This document shows positions 28,038 to 36,680 of a DNA stretch of 64,000 bases, piece by piece (position 1 is the first letter of the stretch; the number at the start of each line of letters is the position of its first letter). The notes beneath the pieces were generated by a model. The model did no database searches. It was not told where the DNA came from and saw only the letters and a list, made by a program, of their open reading frames with translations. The DNA lies in contig AP027304.1 of NCBI GenBank assembly GCA_036322835.1, positions 1,116,001 to 1,180,000 on the forward strand, given 5' to 3'. The position numbers and the translations under genes are program-made. The stretch comes from Tenuifilaceae bacterium CYCD. Lineage in GTDB: Bacteria > Bacteroidota > Bacteroidia > Bacteroidales > Tenuifilaceae.

Positions 28038-28250
28038 TTAACTTTTTATTCCAAATGTCCAATATTCTTTGTTCGACAGATGACTACAGATCTCAGGTGT
28101 GTTTGTTTCTTTCGAATCTAGCAAATGAAAACCTGCTGATTCAAAAATATTTTCTATGTTACTGCCCTTCTCCAAGGTGCGAACATTCCCGATAATATCG
28201 TGACATACTTTGATACTCCGGATAACTCTTATTTTTGAAAAAATTATCAA
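28038..28250 (-). pseudogene. Possible C-terminal remnant of a methyltransferase
   Basis: About 70 codons, opening at TTG with an in-frame stop just before it. The end (AGFHLLDSKETNTPEICSHL then NKEYWTFGIKS) resembles the C-terminal tail of SAM-dependent methyltransferases found in polysaccharide loci. No ATG, no ribosome site and no N-terminal SAM motif are present, so this looks like a leftover of a longer gene lost between wzc and the ketoisomerase pair. The bases 28251-28360 hold nothing recognisable. Confidence 0.35.
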
Positions 28251-28360
28251 TCCGTATCATCAATATTCTATGGAATTCTTTACAACTTCGCCCCGTCACT
28301 TACAGATAATATCTGCAATCAAAAAACAAAAAGAGCACTAAACCTCTATATAAATAATTT

Positions 28361-30829
28361 CTAAAACAATCTTTTAATCCGCTCCTTCCATGTTAAACGT
28401 GGTTCATCCTCATCGGAGTAATACCCACTACCAGTATATGTACCATAACCGTAACCATGCTTATAGCCATAGCCATAACTGTAGCCATAGCTGTAGGTAT
28501 AGCCATAGGAATAACCATATCCCCTCTTAGGCTGAAAATCATTGATTACCAAGGCTAAATTCTTTATCTCATGATGCTTATATATATCATTTATCAAGGA
28601 AAGAACCTCCTTGGAGGAATACCCAAAGCGCATAACAAACAGGTTTGCATCGGTAAAGCGAGCAATCAGAAAAGCATCGGAGACAATGGCTACTGGAGGG
28701 CTGTCAATCACAATAAAATCAAAGTTGTTTTTTGCCCATACAATAAACTCCTCCATTCGTTTTGATCCTAATAGTTCTGCGGGATTAGGTGGAATTGGTC
28801 CACTAGGCGCAAAGTAAAGATTATCTACTTGTGATGGAAAAATAATTTCCTCCTCTCTATTTTGTCCAATTAAGTATGTACTAACCCCAATTGTTCCCGT
28901 ATAACCTACCAATCTGTGGAGTCGGGGTTTTCGTAAATCTAAACCTATTAATAATACTTTTTTACCTGTTACCGCAATAATTGCCGCTAGGTTAACAGCC
29001 GTAAAGGTTTTACCCTCGCCCACAATGGTGGAGGAAACTGAAATAACCTTTTGATCAGGCTCCCTTAATAAATACTGAAGATTGGTTCGTAATCCCCGGA
29101 ACGATTCGGTAAGCGTTGATTTAGGTTTATCTAGAACCACCAGCTCCGATTGGTATCGATTATGCCCTAAAGTTCCAATTACAGGTACCCTAGTTTTCTT
29201 CGATATCTCCTTAAGGTCAAAAATTTTGTCATTAAGAAAATCGAATAGGAGTAAAATAATAAAAGGAATTCCCAGCCCAGCCATTAAGCCAATCAGATAA
29301 TTCATCGATTTTTTAGGTTTTAGCATTTTAGCATTCTGGGCTAAAGCGTAATCGAGTATCTTGTTGTCAGCAATATTAGAGGCCTGGGCAATAGCAGCCT
29401 CGGCACGTTTCTCCTGAAGGTAGGTGTACATCTTATCAATCAACCCAAAATCGCGCTCAAAGCCAATTAGCAGCCTTTCGTTAACAGGTAACTTTCGCAT
29501 TTCGGACTCAATCTGGCTAAGCTTTCCTTTTAGCTCTTGCTGCGCAATATGGTTCGATTCTATTAAACTACCAACCTTTTCGTAAAGAGTATTCCTAAGA
29601 TTCTCTATTCTGATCTCAATCTGATTCAAGCCTGGGCTTCCCTCCTTTATTGTTGAACGCAACTCTTCCCTCTCTATAAATGATTTATTAATTTCGTTAA
29701 GTAGTAAACTTAACTGAGCGTCATCGACCCCCATTGCCGAAGGGGCTACAATGGTATTAAGGTCTTTTCGTTCGTCAAGGTATTTCTTTAAATAGGCATA
29801 GTACCTTCCACTAAGTTCAATACTGCTCTGGTCGGTTTGCAGCTGCTTTACCCTATCGAAAAGCATATTGCCCTCGCGCGAAATATCCAACACGTTGTTG
29901 GTGGTTCTGAAATCCTGCAAACTCTGCTCAGCTTTCCGAAGAGAATCTGTCATATTAGCAAGCTGCTGATCGATAAATGTAACAGTGTTGGCAGCAATAA
30001 GATTTTTCTCCTGCAATCCACGGAGGATATAAACCTCCATTAACTTATTCAGATAATCGGCCTCCTGCTCAGCAACAAATCCATTGCTATTAAGGGTAAG
30101 TATCGATCCCTTTTTATCATTAAGGGTAACCGTAACCTTCGACTTGTAGGCCAAGGCCAAGGCATTGGGATCGTTAACTGTAAAATAGTACTTTCTGCCT
30201 ACAAGATCATCGGTATAGCTTGCGGGTTCTCGAAGTATAATCGTAAAATTAAAAGAGTCATCTTTATATCGCTCACCAAACTTTAACTTTTTACCAATTA
30301 CCTTTCCATCATCTGATTCCAACCTATACTCATCCTTACTAAGAATATTAACAAAAACAGGATAGTTAATCTGATTAACCGATGCGCTATCTATATCTAC
30401 CATGAAGGGTGCTCTATTGTAAAGTTTTTGCTCCTTTATTCCCCTGCGTCCAACGGCAACATAAGTAACCTTAAATTCATCCAGCTCCTCAATGGTTTGC
30501 CGAGCCAATGAGTAAGACTGAAGGATTCCTATTTCATTCTGAACACTCTTAGTATTCTTGGTTAAACGTAAACCCTGTATTAGCTGCTCAGCACCAACAA
30601 ACGATTTTGTTTGATCATCATCACGAACAATCACACTGGAAGTAACACCATAAATTTGTTCCGAGTAACGGTTTACCAGGTATGCAATAAAAAGGGTTAT
30701 AAAAACAGAAATGGCAAACCAGTACCAGTTAGCCAACATTCTAAAGAGTAGTTGCTTTATATCCAACTGTTCCTCCTCGGGATATCCCGGTTGCTGCTGA
30801 TTTATATTGCGGTTTATATCGTTTTCCAT
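28361..30829 (-). CDS. Wzc-like polysaccharide co-polymerase / BY-kinase
   Basis: An 822-residue inner-membrane protein. Seen: an N-terminal helix at about 34-52, a long periplasmic coiled-coil region with a Wzz-type domain, a second membrane helix (MNYLIGLMAGLGIPFIILLL), then the cytoplasmic kinase with Walker A GEGKTFTAVN (about 602), Walker A' LIGLDLRKPRL and Walker B VIDSPP. The C-terminus has a dense tyrosine cluster (GYGYSYGYTYSYGYSYGYGY), the usual autophosphorylation tail, followed by an acidic/basic end. It sets chain length and gates export with the Wza-like lipoprotein. The DNA for the tail is a short direct repeat (TAGCCATA type) that could change in length. It follows the Wza-like gene after 138 bases containing a hairpin. 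Confidence 0.95.
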   Translation of the reverse strand: MENDINRNINQQQPGYPEEEQLDIKQLLFRMLANWYWFAISVFITLFIAYLVNRYSEQIYGVTSSVIVRDDDQTKSFVGAEQLIQGLRLTKNTKSVQNEIGILQSYSLARQTIEELDEFKVTYVAVGRRGIKEQKLYNRAPFMVDIDSASVNQINYPVFVNILSKDEYRLESDDGKVIGKKLKFGERYKDDSFNFTIILREPASYTDDLVGRKYYFTVNDPNALALAYKSKVTVTLNDKKGSILTLNSNGFVAEQEADYLNKLMEVYILRGLQEKNLIAANTVTFIDQQLANMTDSLRKAEQSLQDFRTTNNVLDISREGNMLFDRVKQLQTDQSSIELSGRYYAYLKKYLDERKDLNTIVAPSAMGVDDAQLSLLLNEINKSFIEREELRSTIKEGSPGLNQIEIRIENLRNTLYEKVGSLIESNHIAQQELKGKLSQIESEMRKLPVNERLLIGFERDFGLIDKMYTYLQEKRAEAAIAQASNIADNKILDYALAQNAKMLKPKKSMNYLIGLMAGLGIPFIILLLFDFLNDKIFDLKEISKKTRVPVIGTLGHNRYQSELVVLDKPKSTLTESFRGLRTNLQYLLREPDQKVISVSSTIVGEGKTFTAVNLAAIIAVTGKKVLLIGLDLRKPRLHRLVGYTGTIGVSTYLIGQNREEEIIFPSQVDNLYFAPSGPIPPNPAELLGSKRMEEFIVWAKNNFDFIVIDSPPVAIVSDAFLIARFTDANLFVMRFGYSSKEVLSLINDIYKHHEIKNLALVINDFQPKRGYGYSYGYTYSYGYSYGYGYKHGYGYGTYTGSGYYSDEDEPRLTWKERIKRLF

Positions 30830-30887
30830 TCTTTTTCGAGTAGTATTACGTTCAATTATACATCCCTAAAATGATATTAATTTCTGG

Positions 30888-30907
30888 ATTCCTGCTTGCG
30901 CAGGAAT
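30888..30907. repeat. Small palindrome in the wza-wzc gap
   Basis: ATTCCTGC, 4-base loop, GCAGGAAT. It is the same palindrome as at the ends of the multi-hairpin repeats and at 45357-45376 (imperfect) and 41541-41560. It lies between two operon genes, where the hairpin could affect transcript processing. Confidence 0.8.
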
Positions 30908-30967
30908 GAAAAAAGTTGGGAACTGTTTACAATTATTCATTATAAATTAATAATTATCAATTACAAA

Positions 30968-31741
30968 TTATTTCAAGTAATTCATCATCAGCAATGCTGT
31001 TGTAACAATAGATAGGAATATGGATATATTGGGTGTATTCAACGCCATAATTTTTCCATTCCGGGGTTCAACAATAATTGTATCATTGGGTAGTAGGTAA
31101 AATCCCTCGGATGTTATAATTGATTTATCGTGCAGGTTTAAACGAATGGTCTTCACTCCATTTGGAGTTCTTCTTAACACAAGTACATTGGAGCGTTGTC
31201 CGTAATCGGACAGATCCCCAGCTAGCCCTATGGCTTCAAAGATATTTAGGTTATCGTTATAGTTTGTATAGGTTCCTGGGCGTTTAACTTCGCCAATTAC
31301 TGTTACCTTAAAACTTAAAAGTTTTACAATGGCTAAGCCATCCTTTAGGTATTTTTCGGTTTCGGTTTGAATTCTGGACTGTGCCTCGCGGGTTGATAAA
31401 CTATCAATTTTTATTTTACCCAATACCGGTAACTGTATAAAACCGGAATCGTTAACCGAAAAACCATTCACATAGGTTGATGCCTCTGTTGCATACGTAT
31501 TATAATTTGTACCAACGGCACTTATATTAAACAAACGACTTACATTTTGATCCTGAGTAAGTATCTGAACACTTAACACATCGCCAGGCTTCAATAGGTA
31601 TGGTTGAGCCTTTGCGGTTTGTAGCACTTCATTCTGCACATCGCTCATGTAAAGTAACTGAGACTTTCGGTTGCACGAATAAAGTGAAAGGATAATTACA
31701 ATTAACAGGAATATTTTACTATTAAGTTTTTGCATCTCCAT
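30968..31741 (-). CDS. Wza-like polysaccharide export lipoprotein
   Basis: A 257-residue protein with a lipoprotein signal (hydrophobic stretch then LYSC, lipid Cys C23), a Poly_export domain (PYLLKPGDVLSVQILTQDQN at about 47-66) and SLBB-like region (VTVIGEVKRPGTY, about 150-162, then EAIGLAGDLSDYG). The C-terminal hydrophobic helix (ISIFLSIVTTALLMMNYLK) would span the outer membrane, as in Wza. It is the first gene of the leftward polysaccharide operon. An in-frame second ATG lies 6 bases downstream, so the exact start is uncertain. Confidence 0.93.
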   Translation of the reverse strand: MEMQKLNSKIFLLIVIILSLYSCNRKSQLLYMSDVQNEVLQTAKAQPYLLKPGDVLSVQILTQDQNVSRLFNISAVGTNYNTYATEASTYVNGFSVNDSGFIQLPVLGKIKIDSLSTREAQSRIQTETEKYLKDGLAIVKLLSFKVTVIGEVKRPGTYTNYNDNLNIFEAIGLAGDLSDYGQRSNVLVLRRTPNGVKTIRLNLHDKSIITSEGFYLLPNDTIIVEPRNGKIMALNTPNISIFLSIVTTALLMMNYLK

Positions 31742-31754
31742 AGTGTTTGTAATA

Positions 31755-31762
31755 CAAAAGTA
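31755..31762 (-). promoter_or_regulatory. -7 box of the polysaccharide operon promoter
   Basis: TACTTTTG on the minus strand, matching TAnnTTTG. No clear TTTG lies 19 bases upstream. The predicted start of transcription would be within about 8 bases of the ATG, so the mRNA may be almost leaderless. Confidence 0.4.
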
Positions 31763-31929
31763 ACATTTTTAGTGTAGAATGGTTGATTTGTAATGGAGAA
31801 AATGAAATTCAAGGCATCCAAACCATTGCATCTTATCATCTTGAGCGAAGTTGAAGGATCTATTTTGGTTGTTTACCTTCGGTGAACTCGCAAAAAGATG
31901 CTCGGTTGTTGATAGTTGACGGTTGTTCG

Positions 31930-32170
31930 TGATTTAAAGATGGATTCCTGCGTGCGCAGGAATGTTGAGGCGTGAGACAACCCATACCAAAACATTCCTG
32001 ACGCAGCGTAGCGAAGATCAGGAATCCAAAAATGCAAACTTTAGAAAAACCAACAGTCCAATGTTGTGATCGTTAAATACGACTAAAAGATGGATACCTG
32101 CTTGCACAGGTATGTTGAAGAGAGTGGCGTCTCCTACCACATCATTCCAGATCTTCGCTACTCTCCGTCA
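31930..32170 (-). repeat. Partial inverted copy (D) of the multi-hairpin repeat end
   Basis: In reverse orientation this stretch carries both end palindromes and the last part of the element's core (the segment with CAACATTGGACTGTTGG, about 32043-32075), but not the middle. A second palindrome pair follows at 32090-32170. Before it, 31742-31930 is non-coding, including the heptamer run GTTGATA-GTTGACG-GTTGTTC at 31909-31929. No gene is seen in 31742-32190. Confidence 0.8.
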
Positions 32171-32190
32171 GGAATATTCTCTTTTTACTT

Positions 32191-32586
32191 TTAACTTTTT
32201 ACTTTCAACTTCTCAACTCTCCGCTTTTTCCATATCCAAACCAGAATTCCCCCAATCATCACCCCGGCAATGTTCGATACCAAATCCCAGTAGTTAAATG
32301 TTCGTTTTGGAATATACAGCTGAACCACCTCAGCAATAACTGCAATGCACAGCAGTGCGAGGAAAACCAGCGTAGGGTTTAATTTAACCCGAAGGAGATC
32401 TATGACTATCACAATAACAACAAATAGCACTATATGGGTAAAATAATCTGTATGGATTCGAATTCCTGAAATAACAACTTTACTGAAATTGAACGGCAAA
32501 AAGCGTGGTGCTACCTGAATTATCACAATCCAGAGCAATGCAATTGCTGCAAAGAGTATCCATTGGGTATTTGAATTCTTGGCCAT
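32191..32586 (-). CDS. VanZ-like membrane protein
   Basis: A 131-residue protein with four predicted membrane helices and the VanZ-type conserved residues: TDYFTHIVLFVV, AEVVQLYIPKRTFNYWDLVSNIAG. Function of the family is unclear; some members affect teicoplanin sensitivity. The ATG at 32586 is preferred; an upstream in-frame start at 32655 would begin in heptamer repeat text (GTTGTTC units) and add a non-conserved N-terminus. The C-terminus (VEKLKVKS) is itself encoded by a heptamer array that runs on past the stop. Confidence 0.8.
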   Translation of the reverse strand: MAKNSNTQWILFAAIALLWIVIIQVAPRFLPFNFSKVVISGIRIHTDYFTHIVLFVVIVIVIDLLRVKLNPTLVFLALLCIAVIAEVVQLYIPKRTFNYWDLVSNIAGVMIGGILVWIWKKRRVEKLKVKS

Positions 32587-32785
32587 ATTGCAAATGTAAC
32601 ATCTTTGGTTGTTCGTTGTTCGTTGTTGGTTTTTCGTGAAGAAAAATATCATCAAAGGTTATATTTCTCGCCTCACGTTTCACGTTTCACGATTAACTTT
32701 TAACTTTTAACATCTCTCTTCTCCCGTCTAATCCTTTTTCATCATCTAGTTAGTAAATTCTTAACACATTATTCCCAACTTTTTT

Positions 32786-32793
32786 TACTTTTG
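32786..32793 (+). promoter_or_regulatory. -7 box before the PNPOx-like gene
   Basis: TACTTTTG, a match to TAnnTTTG, 20 bases before the ATG at 32813. No convincing -33 element. Confidence 0.4.
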
Positions 32794-32812
32794 TATGACT
32801 TAAAGCATTACG

Positions 32813-33268
32813 ATGAGCAATTTGCCCGAAAAACGTGTTGTTGATTTTATAAATGAGCATCATGTGCTTACCCTAGCCACCAGTTTTAACGAGGAACCCT
32901 GGTGCGCAAACTGTTTTTACGTGTACATGGAGGAAGAAAACAGTCTGATATTTACTTCCGATTTCGATACTAAGCACATTCAACAGGCAAGCCACAATAT
33001 TTATGTTGCCGGCACCATTGTTCTCGAAACAAGTATTATTGGGAAAATACAGGGCATACAATTCCAAGGGATCATTAGCCAACCGCAAGATGAACTTCAC
33101 GAAAAAGCCCGAAAGGCTTATCTAAAGAAATTTCCTATTGCCATGCTAATGGAAACGCATCTTTGGGTGGTTGATTTAACCTATATCAAAATGACCGATA
33201 ACCGTTTGGGCTTTGGCAAAAAGTTGATTTGGAGTAAGGATCTTCTGTTCCGTAACGTAAATAGTTAA
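32813..33268 (+). CDS. Pyridoxamine 5'-phosphate oxidase-like protein (YhbP/UPF0306 type)
   Basis: A 151-residue split-barrel flavin-binding-type protein. Seen: HHVLTLATSFNEEPWCANCF (the first strands of the PNPOx-like barrel), LIFTSDFDTKHIQQ and the IQGIQFQGIISQP strand pair. It resembles the YhbP family more than true PdxH, because the pyridoxamine-binding C-terminus is missing. The role is unknown, probably a small redox or flavin/heme-binding protein. Monocistronic; the downstream gap has heptamer text. Confidence 0.8.
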   Translation: MSNLPEKRVVDFINEHHVLTLATSFNEEPWCANCFYVYMEEENSLIFTSDFDTKHIQQASHNIYVAGTIVLETSIIGKIQGIQFQGIISQPQDELHEKARKAYLKKFPIAMLMETHLWVVDLTYIKMTDNRLGFGKKLIWSKDLLFRNVNS

Positions 33269-33402
33269 TCGGAAAGCGTGAGACGTGAAAAGTTAAAGGT
33301 TAAAAGAGACACTCGTCTTTGCAAAGTGCTTAATAATAAGAAAAAGAGCGTTAGTTAAGATTTTAATACTCCCCAAATTATTATTTCATAGCACACACCT
33401 GT

Positions 33403-33435
33403 CAACTATCAACTATCAACTATCAACTATCAACT
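33403..33435 (+). repeat. CAACTAT heptamer array at the start of the SDR gene
   Basis: Four full CAACTAT units and a partial fifth, ending three bases before the ATG at 33439. The array occupies the place where a ribosome-binding site would be. Degenerate heptamers of the same kind (core GTTG/CAAC) occur at 8947-8978, 31909-31929, 32604-32630, 35414-35444, 41381-41402, 43037-43079, 46872-46900 and 46911-46940. Confidence 0.9.
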
Positions 33436-33438
33436 AAA

Positions 33439-34455
33439 ATGATACTAGTAACTGGCGGAACGGGTCTTGTGGGGTCTCACCTGCTTTACGAACTTGCCCG
33501 GAAAGGGGAATCAATTCGAGCCATTAAACGGGCAAACTCAAACACCAACTTCGTTCGGTGGGTATTTGAACTTTACAATTCCAGTGTTGATAGTTTATTC
33601 CAGCAAATTGAGTGGGTTGATGCCGACTTGCTCGATTATGAATCACTTATTGCTGCAACAAAAAATATCGAAACAGTTTACCATACCGGAGCCGTTGTAT
33701 CTTTCAATCCCTCGCAGGCAAAAACCATAAACACCACAAATGTTATTGGAACAGCCAATTTAGTTGATGCCTGCCTAGAGAGTGGTGTTAAAAACTTCTG
33801 CCATGTAAGTTCGGTTGCTGCACTTGGCGATTCTAAAAATGGAGCCATTGATGAATCCTGTAAATGGGAAAAAAGCAAGGGGCAAAGCGCATACGCTAAA
33901 AGCAAATTCATGGGCGAAAACGAGGTTTGGCGGGGATTTGAGCAAGGCTTAAGGGTGATTATTGTTAACCCTTCGGTTATTCTTGGCCCTGGCCGATGGG
34001 ATAGCGGAAGTGGGCAACTCTTTAAGCAGGTAAGGAAAGGTATGCCATTCTACACCACTGGCATTACAGGCTATGTTGATGTCCGCGATGTTGCGCGTGC
34101 AATGATTCTTCTTTTGGATAATCCGAACATTAATGGGGAACGGTTTGTGCTAAATGCCCAGAATCTTTCCTACAATGAGGTTTTTAGCATGATGGCCGAT
34201 GGTCTTGGCAAAAAGCCGCCGCGCTTAAAAGTTGATCCGTGGATTGTTAATGCTATTTATCCCTTTATATTCTTTGCGGGGATAATCAGTGGTAAAGGAA
34301 ATGCCATTTCGAAGGCGAACCTAAAATCGGCGTTCAGCAAAACATTCTACTCTTCCGAAAAGATTACAAGTAAAATAGGATTTAACTTCACTCCTATTTC
34401 TAAAACCATTGAGTTTGTGAGCAGTATTTATCTGAAAGATTTGGAACACAAATGA
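33439..34455 (+). CDS. NAD-dependent epimerase/dehydratase (extended SDR)
   Basis: A 338-residue Rossmann enzyme. Seen: GGTGLVGSHL (residues 5-14, NAD(P) binding), HVSSVAALG, and the catalytic YAKSK, in SAYAKSKFMGE, with a Ser upstream. The substrate region IVNPSVILGPGRWDSGSG fits sterol/flavonoid reductase-like and dihydroflavonol-reductase-like SDRs common in Bacteroidota. Substrate unknown. The ATG directly follows a heptamer array, and no Shine-Dalgarno sequence is visible, which is common in Bacteroidota. Confidence 0.88.
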   Translation: MILVTGGTGLVGSHLLYELARKGESIRAIKRANSNTNFVRWVFELYNSSVDSLFQQIEWVDADLLDYESLIAATKNIETVYHTGAVVSFNPSQAKTINTTNVIGTANLVDACLESGVKNFCHVSSVAALGDSKNGAIDESCKWEKSKGQSAYAKSKFMGENEVWRGFEQGLRVIIVNPSVILGPGRWDSGSGQLFKQVRKGMPFYTTGITGYVDVRDVARAMILLLDNPNINGERFVLNAQNLSYNEVFSMMADGLGKKPPRLKVDPWIVNAIYPFIFFAGIISGKGNAISKANLKSAFSKTFYSSEKITSKIGFNFTPISKTIEFVSSIYLKDLEHK

Positions 34456-34547
34456 AACAACTAGTACAGATAAACAAAAATCTGTGAAAATTCGCTGAAT
34501 CTGTGTTATCCCTGCCTACCGGCAGGCAGGTGTGGTCTTCTATTTCT

Positions 34548-35375
34548 CTACTTTCCCTTCTTATTAATCTTTTCCTGAACTGGAATAAAAATGTTTGGCT
34601 TTAGGTAGGAGTAAACCACAAAGAAAACACCTGCAAGGATAAACGGAACGCTTAGCCACTGTCCCATATTCAAAACCATAGCCTTTTCAAAATCAACCTG
34701 TGGTTCTTTTACATACTCTATCAAGAAGCGGGCTGCAAAAAGCAGAATAAGAAAGACCCCAAAGATGAAACCTGTTTTGGTTTTTCCTTCCTGTTTACGG
34801 TAGTAGAAGTAAAGAATAAAGAATATCAGAAAATACGATAACGCTTCGTAAAGTTGAGTTGGATGTTTTGGGAAAATCTCGTTATTGCGCTCAAATAAAA
34901 ACCCCCAGGGTAAATTTGTTTCAACTCCATATATTTCTGAATTCATTAAATTTCCCAACCTTATAAATGCTCCACCTAAAGCAACAGTAATAACAACCCG
35001 ATCCACAACGTAAATCATCAGAACTTTTTGCTTACGGGCAAAGAAGTACAGCGATATAAGAATTCCAATTGCTGCACCATGACTAGCCAAACCGCCCTTC
35101 CATATCTTGATTATCTCCAAAGGATGGCTCAAGTAATAATCGGGCTCATAGAACAAGCAATGCCCAAGTCGAGCACCAATAACGGTTCCAATTACCATAT
35201 ACATGGTTAGCGAATCCAAAAATCCTTCAGGAAGACCCTCGCGCTTAACAAACTTATTGAAAACTACATATCCCAAATAAAAAGCCATTGCCCACATTAA
35301 TCCGTAATACCTAACCGCAAAAGGACCAAGGCTGAAGATTTCGGGATTTACATTCCAATGAATATATGCTAACAT
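34548..35375 (-). CDS. lgt: Prolipoprotein diacylglyceryl transferase
   Basis: A 275-residue inner-membrane enzyme with seven predicted helices. Seen: the signature GGAFIRLGNLMNSEIYG (about residues 134-150), the catalytic His in the SHGAAIG segment, and HPTQLYEAL. It moves the diacylglyceryl group from phosphatidylglycerol to the lipobox Cys of prelipoproteins, such as the Wza-like protein of this window. Standard length; its start is preceded by a GTTGTTC-GTTGATG heptamer run. The gap at 34456-34547 has a CTGCCT/AGGCAG-type hairpin near 34514. Confidence 0.96.
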   Translation of the reverse strand: MLAYIHWNVNPEIFSLGPFAVRYYGLMWAMAFYLGYVVFNKFVKREGLPEGFLDSLTMYMVIGTVIGARLGHCLFYEPDYYLSHPLEIIKIWKGGLASHGAAIGILISLYFFARKQKVLMIYVVDRVVITVALGGAFIRLGNLMNSEIYGVETNLPWGFLFERNNEIFPKHPTQLYEALSYFLIFFILYFYYRKQEGKTKTGFIFGVFLILLFAARFLIEYVKEPQVDFEKAMVLNMGQWLSVPFILAGVFFVVYSYLKPNIFIPVQEKINKKGK

Positions 35376-35486
35376 AACTCGTAGTTTTGATATTTTGTAA
35401 AGATAAGGATTTTTAGTTGTTCGTTGATGGTTGTTCGTTGCTCGAAAAGATATTTTAATAATTCATAAGATTAGTCTGATAATCAT

Positions 35487-35514
35487 AAAAAAAGAGACGA
35501 ACGCTCGTCTCTTG
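35487..35514 (-). terminator. Terminator of the PorP/SprF operon
   Basis: 9-bp stem (35492-35500 with 35505-35513, AAGAGACGA/TCGTCTCTT), loop ACGC, and seven T on the minus strand. The stem sequence GAGACGA/TCGTCTC is almost the same as the REP palindromes at 39.2-40.2 kb. Confidence 0.85.
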
Positions 35515-35534
35515 AATTTCTTTATCGATTTATT

Positions 35535-36527
35535 CTAGAATCTATTCAACCAGCGGTACCTACGGGCGCTATCGCCAATCTTCATTCCAATCATCAACTC
35601 GTGCGATCCATTCTTGGAGAGGTTGGATACATCGCTGAAACTGTAGTCGAAAGCATACCCAAAGTAAAACTGCTGATACTTCACACCAAGCATTGTAATA
35701 ACCGCTCCAGTAGACCGAAACGAAACACCTACCCAGTAATCATTCTTATAGTAACCCTTAATGTTAAAGTCAAATCCTTTCTGGAATCGCTCATTGGTGG
35801 TGAACAGGAATGATGGCTCAATGGCAAAATCGCTTCTATACGGTTGGTAACGATAACCTCCAACAAGGTAATACTGCCTTAACAACCGGTAAGCCACATC
35901 CGAATTGCCCGATCCAAATTGAATTGCACTCTGGAATAGCGATGTGGCCGATAGCCCTGCATAGAAATTATCCTTGCTTAGCAAAAACCCCACATTGGCA
36001 TCGGGAGCAAATTTTGATATTTTTCCCTGCAGCATTGGATCATCGGTTTGTATAACATCATCCTGTGTTACATTGGCCTTAAACTGGAATGCTGAGATTG
36101 ATGCGCCAAAACTAATCTGGTAATCGCGCATATAGATATGATACGCATAGGTTCCCTGGAATCCTGTACGGTGAATGCGTCCGTTGTTATCGTTGAAAAC
36201 AAATGCACCCAAACCAACCCTACCGCTAGGGCGACGGCGGCGTACACGTGATTTTATTAATCGGCTTCTATTTCTAAAACTTGTCTTTAAAATACGCGTT
36301 TGAGCGCTTAAAGCGTATGTGCTAGGCGCATCGGCATATCCTGCCCACTGCTTACGTGCTGTGAGATTGAACGATGTAACACCCTCGGCTCCTGCTACTG
36401 CAGGATTCACCAAGTATGCATCGAGCATATACTGGCTATATAAAGGCTGCTGCTGAGCCTTAACCTTTAAGGTTAAGCACAATAACAACACTATTCCAAC
36501 CAACCATATGTGCCTTAATGTTCTCAT
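35535..36527 (-). CDS. PorP/SprF-family outer-membrane protein (type IX secretion)
   Basis: A 330-residue protein with a signal peptide (to about A24) then QQQPLYSQYMLDAYLVNPAV, the hallmark N-terminus of PorP/SprF proteins. The rest is beta-strand rich, fitting an outer-membrane barrel. SprF-type proteins are required for delivery or surface attachment of type-B CTD proteins in Flavobacterium (SprF with SprB), and the gene directly upstream here codes such a CTD protein. It is the last gene of a three-gene operon and is followed by a strong terminator. Confidence 0.95.
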   Translation of the reverse strand: MRTLRHIWLVGIVLLLCLTLKVKAQQQPLYSQYMLDAYLVNPAVAGAEGVTSFNLTARKQWAGYADAPSTYALSAQTRILKTSFRNRSRLIKSRVRRRRPSGRVGLGAFVFNDNNGRIHRTGFQGTYAYHIYMRDYQISFGASISAFQFKANVTQDDVIQTDDPMLQGKISKFAPDANVGFLLSKDNFYAGLSATSLFQSAIQFGSGNSDVAYRLLRQYYLVGGYRYQPYRSDFAIEPSFLFTTNERFQKGFDFNIKGYYKNDYWVGVSFRSTGAVITMLGVKYQQFYFGYAFDYSFSDVSNLSKNGSHELMIGMKIGDSARRYRWLNRF

Positions 36528-36680
36528 TTTACTTCTTTTAGTCCATAGATAAAATCCATTGACCCAATACTATTTATAAATGCCCAAAGTACTTCTTGTG
36601 CATAAAATACTTTTCAAACAAATATCTTTTCTTTCAACTCTAAGTACTTGAAGTAATCTAAATACTTTAAGTATTTCTTT

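Noticed and set aside
32587-32655. Upstream start for the VanZ-like protein
   Set aside because: The extra N-terminus would be coded by heptamer repeats and is not expected for VanZ.
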